61,880 bases of DNA from Streptomyces violascens (GTDB lineage: Bacteria; Actinomycetota; Actinomycetes; Streptomycetales; Streptomycetaceae), in assembly GCF_014649955.1 (NCBI RefSeq), contig NZ_BMUA01000037.1, positions 1 to 61,880 on the forward strand, written 5' to 3'. The notes beneath the pieces are model-generated. The model saw only the letters and a list, made by a program, of their open reading frames with translations. It did not search any database and was not told the DNA's origin. Position 1 is the first letter of the stretch, and each line of letters opens with the position of its first letter. The position numbers and the translations under genes were made by a program. Of the stretch, positions 59,463 through 61,880 are shown piece after piece.

Positions 59463-60908
59463 TCAAGCACCCTGGCCGAAGGCACCCGGGTGGATCTCGT
59501 CACGCGTCGCGATGTACTGCTGACGCACCGCCTGCCCCGTCGCCAGTTCCTCGCCGGGCTCGAAGATCTGCGCGGCCGCGCCCTGCCAGGCCGGCGGGGT
59601 GTGCGGGGCGAGGGTGCCCTGCGAGACGCCGAGAGCCCAGGCCGCCTGCCGCGCCGCGCCGAGCGCCGCGTACTCGGCGGGCTGGGGCACGACGACCTGG
59701 GTGCCGAAAATGGCCGGCGCGGCCGCCTGCACGGCGGGCAGTTCGGCAGCGGCGCCCAGCAGGAAGACCCGCCGGACGTCGACCCCGCGCATCCGCAGCA
59801 CGTCCAGGGCGTCGGCAAGGGAGCAGAGCATCCCCTCGAAGGCGGCCCGGGCCAGGTGCTCGGGCTTCATCGACTCGCGCCGCAGCCCGGACAGGGTGCC
59901 GGCGGCATGCGGAAGCCGGGGCGTGCGCTCGCCTTCGAGATACGGCAGCAGGACGAGACCGCAGGCGCCGGGGGTGGACTTGAGGGCCAGCGCGCTGAGT
60001 TCGGCGAGATCCTCGACGCCGAGCATCTCCGCCGTACCGCGCAGGGTCCGCACGGCATTGCTCGTATGCACGACCGGCAGATGCATCCCGGTGGCGTCGG
60101 CGAAGGACGTAATCATCCCGCTCGGGTCGGCCAGCGCCTCGTGATGCACGGCCATGACCGAGCCCGACGCGCCGAGCGAGACCACCGCGTCGCCCGCGCC
60201 GACGCCGAGCCCGAAGGCGGCCGCCATCGTCTCGCCCGTACCGGCGGAGATCAGCAGGCCCTCGGGGGTGGTGCCGGCCGCGTCGGACGGCCCGAGCACC
60301 TCGGGCAGCGCCACCTGGTGGCCGAGCGCGAGCTCGATCAGATCGGGGCGGTAGAAGCCGGTGGCGGCCGACCAGTAGCCGGTGCCGGAGGCGGCGCCGC
60401 GGTCGGTGGTGCGCCGCGCGGGCCGGCCCAGCAACTGCCACACCAGCCAGTCGTGCGCCTGGAGTACACCCGCGGTGCGCTGGGCGGCGTCCGGCTCGGT
60501 CCGCGCAAGCCACCGCAGCTTCGCCACGGCCTGAGCGGCCTGCGGCACACACCCGACGGCCTTCGCCCACGCCTCGCGGCTGCCGAGCCCGTCGATGAGA
60601 TCGGCGGCGGCGACCTGCGCCCGCTTGTCGTTCCCGGTCAGCGCGGCGCGTACGAGATTGCCCTGGGCGTCCAGCGCTACGAGCCCGTGCTGCTGGGCCG
60701 CGACACCGATGGCCTGCACTCCTTCGAGGAGCCCGCCGGTCGCGGCCTCGCCGAGCGAGAGAAGCCAGGCCTGTGGATCGACCTCGGTCGCCTTCGGTTC
60801 GACCGGGTGCGGGGCGTACCCCTGCCGCAGCACGGCACCCGTGTCCGTGTCGCAGACGACGATGCGAGTGAAGGCGGAAGAGCTGTCCAGCCCGGCGACT
60901 ATCCCCAT
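59463..60908 (-). CDS. FGGY-family carbohydrate kinase (xylulokinase-like)
   Basis: The 481-residue product has the two-domain ATPase fold: N-terminal GIVAGLDSSSAFTRIVVCDTDTG (phosphate 1), AAQQHGLV, and LQAHDWLVWQLLGRP. The central AGTGETMAAAFGLG has Glu226 where xylulokinases usually have the catalytic Asp (GGGDN or TGDN). The adenosine motif is FLLGAAAELPAVQ rather than GGGA. The closest reading is a diverged xylulokinase; substrate is uncertain. It is convergent with nothing and lies upstream of the ABC genes on the same strand. Confidence 0.85.
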   Translation of the reverse strand: MGIVAGLDSSSAFTRIVVCDTDTGAVLRQGYAPHPVEPKATEVDPQAWLLSLGEAATGGLLEGVQAIGVAAQQHGLVALDAQGNLVRAALTGNDKRAQVAAADLIDGLGSREAWAKAVGCVPQAAQAVAKLRWLARTEPDAAQRTAGVLQAHDWLVWQLLGRPARRTTDRGAASGTGYWSAATGFYRPDLIELALGHQVALPEVLGPSDAAGTTPEGLLISAGTGETMAAAFGLGVGAGDAVVSLGASGSVMAVHHEALADPSGMITSFADATGMHLPVVHTSNAVRTLRGTAEMLGVEDLAELSALALKSTPGACGLVLLPYLEGERTPRLPHAAGTLSGLRRESMKPEHLARAAFEGMLCSLADALDVLRMRGVDVRRVFLLGAAAELPAVQAAAPAIFGTQVVVPQPAEYAALGAARQAAWALGVSQGTLAPHTPPAWQGAAAQIFEPGEELATGQAVRQQYIATRDEIHPGAFGQGA

Positions 60909-61007
60909 GGTTGGAGATTCTGCCGCACGCGCGGGGCTCCTGGGACGAGGGTGGCCGGGACAACGGTGTCGCAGGACGCGGGGGGCGTGCCTGTGGGTGC
61001 CCGTGGG

Positions 61008-61307
61008 TCAGGTGTTGCTGGTGCCCCAGTCGTCCTCGGCGCCCGGGCCGCGTTCGCGCAGGGAGCGCACCCGGTCGGCGACGGAGGCGGGCATCTTGTC
61101 CCCGAGCTTGTCGCTCACGGCGTGGAAGGCCTTGCCCGCGGCCTCGCGCGAGGTCTGCGCGGCCGACTCGGCGGTGTTCCGCACTGCGGGGTTCTGCGCC
61201 ACCTGGCGTGCGGACTTCTTCAACTGCTCGTAACGCTCGCGCCCTGCCCGGGTTCCGAGCACGTATCCGAGAGCCAGTCCGGCGGCGAACGTGAGCCGGT
61301 ATCGCAT
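61008..61307 (-). CDS. YtxH-like small membrane protein
   Basis: The 99-residue product begins MRYRLTFAAGLALGYVLGTRAGRERYEQLKK, a short hydrophobic helix followed by the GTRAGRERYE motif of YtxH-domain proteins. A long amphipathic helical tail with Ala/Ser repeats follows. Function is unknown; stress association is seen in some relatives. I chose ATG 61307 because it begins the conserved motif; GTG 61316 is in frame. Confidence 0.8.
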   Translation of the reverse strand: MRYRLTFAAGLALGYVLGTRAGRERYEQLKKSARQVAQNPAVRNTAESAAQTSREAAGKAFHAVSDKLGDKMPASVADRVRSLRERGPGAEDDWGTSNT

Positions 61308-61478
61308 GGCGGTCACCCTTCCCTAGCGTGTGTGCCGCGCCTACCCGCGCAGCCCCGTGATCACCCGGGGCGGAACCGATTGGCGGAGCACCCCCCTGCT
61401 TGCGCTAATGTATGTGTCGCAGCGAACGCACGCCGCCCGGGACCACCCCAGGTAGGTACGTTCGACGCAACGAGGCAT

Positions 61479-61551
61479 TCCCCTGTAGCTCAATTGGCAG
61501 AGCAGCCGGCTGTTAACCGGCAGGTTACTGGTTCGAGTCCAGTCGGGGGAG
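61479..61551 (+). tRNA. tRNA-Asn (GTT)
   Basis: The cloverleaf folds: acceptor TCCCCTG/CGGGGGA, D arm GCTC...GAGC, anticodon stem GCCGG/CCGGC around CTGTTAA, and T arm ACTGG-TTCGAGT-CCAGT. The anticodon is GTT. CCA is not encoded. TAATGT about 70 bp upstream may be its -10. Confidence 0.97.
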
Positions 61552-61556
61552 CTCGA

Positions 61557-61629
61557 TCTCCTGTAGCTCAATTGGCAGAGCAGCCGGCTGTTAACCGGCA
61601 GGTTACTGGTTCGAGTCCAGTCGGGAGAG
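61557..61629 (+). tRNA. tRNA-Asn (GTT), second tandem copy
   Basis: It is identical to the first copy except for a compensated acceptor pair (C-G to T-A at position 3:70), which supports functional conservation. The copies are 5 bp apart and likely cotranscribed. Confidence 0.97.
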
Positions 61630-61639
61630 CAGCGGAATC

Positions 61640-61660
61640 GGACCCTTCGGGGTCCTTTTT
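61640..61660 (+). terminator. intrinsic terminator after tRNA-Asn pair
   Basis: GGACCC and GGGTCC pair around a TTCG tetraloop, followed by five T residues. This is the only classical stem plus T-run of the window. Confidence 0.9.
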
Positions 61661-61764
61661 CGTATCCCGTGGAACCGCTGGGATCCCCTCGAAGTCCTCA
61701 TGGGCGTGCGAAGCCGACCATCCGAGGCAGGAGATCGTATGAGCGGCTATGCTGCGGCAGACGG

Positions 61765-61782
61765 CGCGCACAAATGTGCGCG
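61765..61782. repeat. 8-bp-arm inverted repeat before CAT tRNA
   Basis: CGCGCACA and TGTGCGCG are perfect inverted arms around AA, 11 bp before the tRNA. TATGCT at 61748-61753 could be the tRNA -10. Confidence 0.6.
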
Positions 61783-61793
61783 ACGCGCCGTTA

Positions 61794-61867
61794 GGGGCGG
61801 TAGCTCAGCCGGTTAGAGCAGCGGACTCATAATCCGTCGGCCGTGGGTTCGAGTCCCACCCGCCCCA
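61794..61867 (+). tRNA. tRNA with CAT anticodon (Met or Ile2)
   Basis: The cloverleaf folds with acceptor GGGGCGG/CCGCCCC, D arm GCTC...GAGC, anticodon stem GCGGA/TCCGT around CTCATAA, and T arm GTGGG-TTCGAGT-CCCAC. It is not the initiator (no C1-A72 mismatch or GGG/CCC anticodon stem). The G27-U43 wobble and CGGCC variable loop resemble E. coli tRNA-Ile2, but other determinants are unclear, so Met is equally possible. Confidence 0.93.
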
Positions 61868-61880
61868 CATGTTAGGGCTC

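Overview
The window is about 62 kb of very GC-rich actinobacterial chromosome and is almost certainly from Streptomyces. The evidence is strong G/C preference at third codon positions with long antisense shadow frames, frequent GTG starts, ATGA/GTGA stop-start overlaps, Streptomyces-style DnaA boxes (TTGTCCACA) and an HrdA-type sigma factor next to dnaG. From memory, the order recO-uppS-zur-znuBCA-glyS ... ppdK ... nirBD ... nasA ... dnaG-hrdA matches the conserved core of S. coelicolor near SCO2510-SCO2460, so this is mostly core chromosome with accessory insertions. I see no CRISPR array, integrase, transposase, prophage or biosynthetic cluster.

Layout. 1-7.3 kb: 3' end of recO, uppS, a WYL regulator, the zinc operon znuA-znuC-znuB-zur (minus strand, two Zur-like boxes over the znuA promoter), glyS and a small membrane protein. 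7.4-10.5 kb: histidine kinase, LuxR-type response regulator and a DUF4097 protein in one overlapping operon, then a small Cys-containing protein. 10.5-16.6 kb: accessory-looking TetR/aldo-keto reductase pair, DUF6243 peptide, and two MFS exporters flanking an XRE regulator. 16.6-21 kb: dusB and ppdK. 21.5-28.6 kb: ArsR-like regulator, a three-gene sugar ABC importer, an APC permease and a frameshifted glyoxalase-fold gene. 28.6-31 kb: two SDRs and a TetR regulator. 31-35 kb: nitrite reductase operon (FAD protein, nirB, nirD). 35-38 kb: a second kinase/LuxR pair paralogous to the first. 38-44.3 kb: TauE-like permease, class F sortase with a secreted partner, class IV aminotransferase, a SoxR-box-driven FMN reductase, and a lipoprotein plus kinase pair. 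44.5-49.5 kb: cutA, a gamma-glutamylcyclotransferase, nasA, a YdcF-like protein and a sirohydrochlorin chelatase. 49.5-61.3 kb: dGTPase, FAD oxidoreductase, dnaG, hrdA, a heterodimeric ABC exporter, an FGGY kinase and a YtxH-like protein. 61.4-61.9 kb: two tRNA-Asn genes and a CAT-anticodon tRNA.

How the genes work together. Three loci (nirBD plus its FAD protein, nasA, and a siroheme chelatase) make up nitrate-to-ammonium assimilation with its siroheme supply. Two of them carry GlnR-like repeats at the same distance (22 nt) from the start codon, and nasA has a weaker version. The zinc operon appears self-contained with its own repressor. Several regulator/target pairs can be read from operator-like repeats: TetR/SDR at 30-31 kb, XRE/MFS at 14.2 kb, and SoxR for the FMN reductase. 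Many genes have a -10-like hexamer 6-8 nt before the start codon, so leaderless transcripts look common.

The best leads are regulatory: the shared GlnR-like geometry, the paired Zur boxes, the matching TetR sites, the SoxR-type promoter and an 18-bp-arm inverted repeat before the aldo-keto reductase. I did not find a clearly new multi-gene system.
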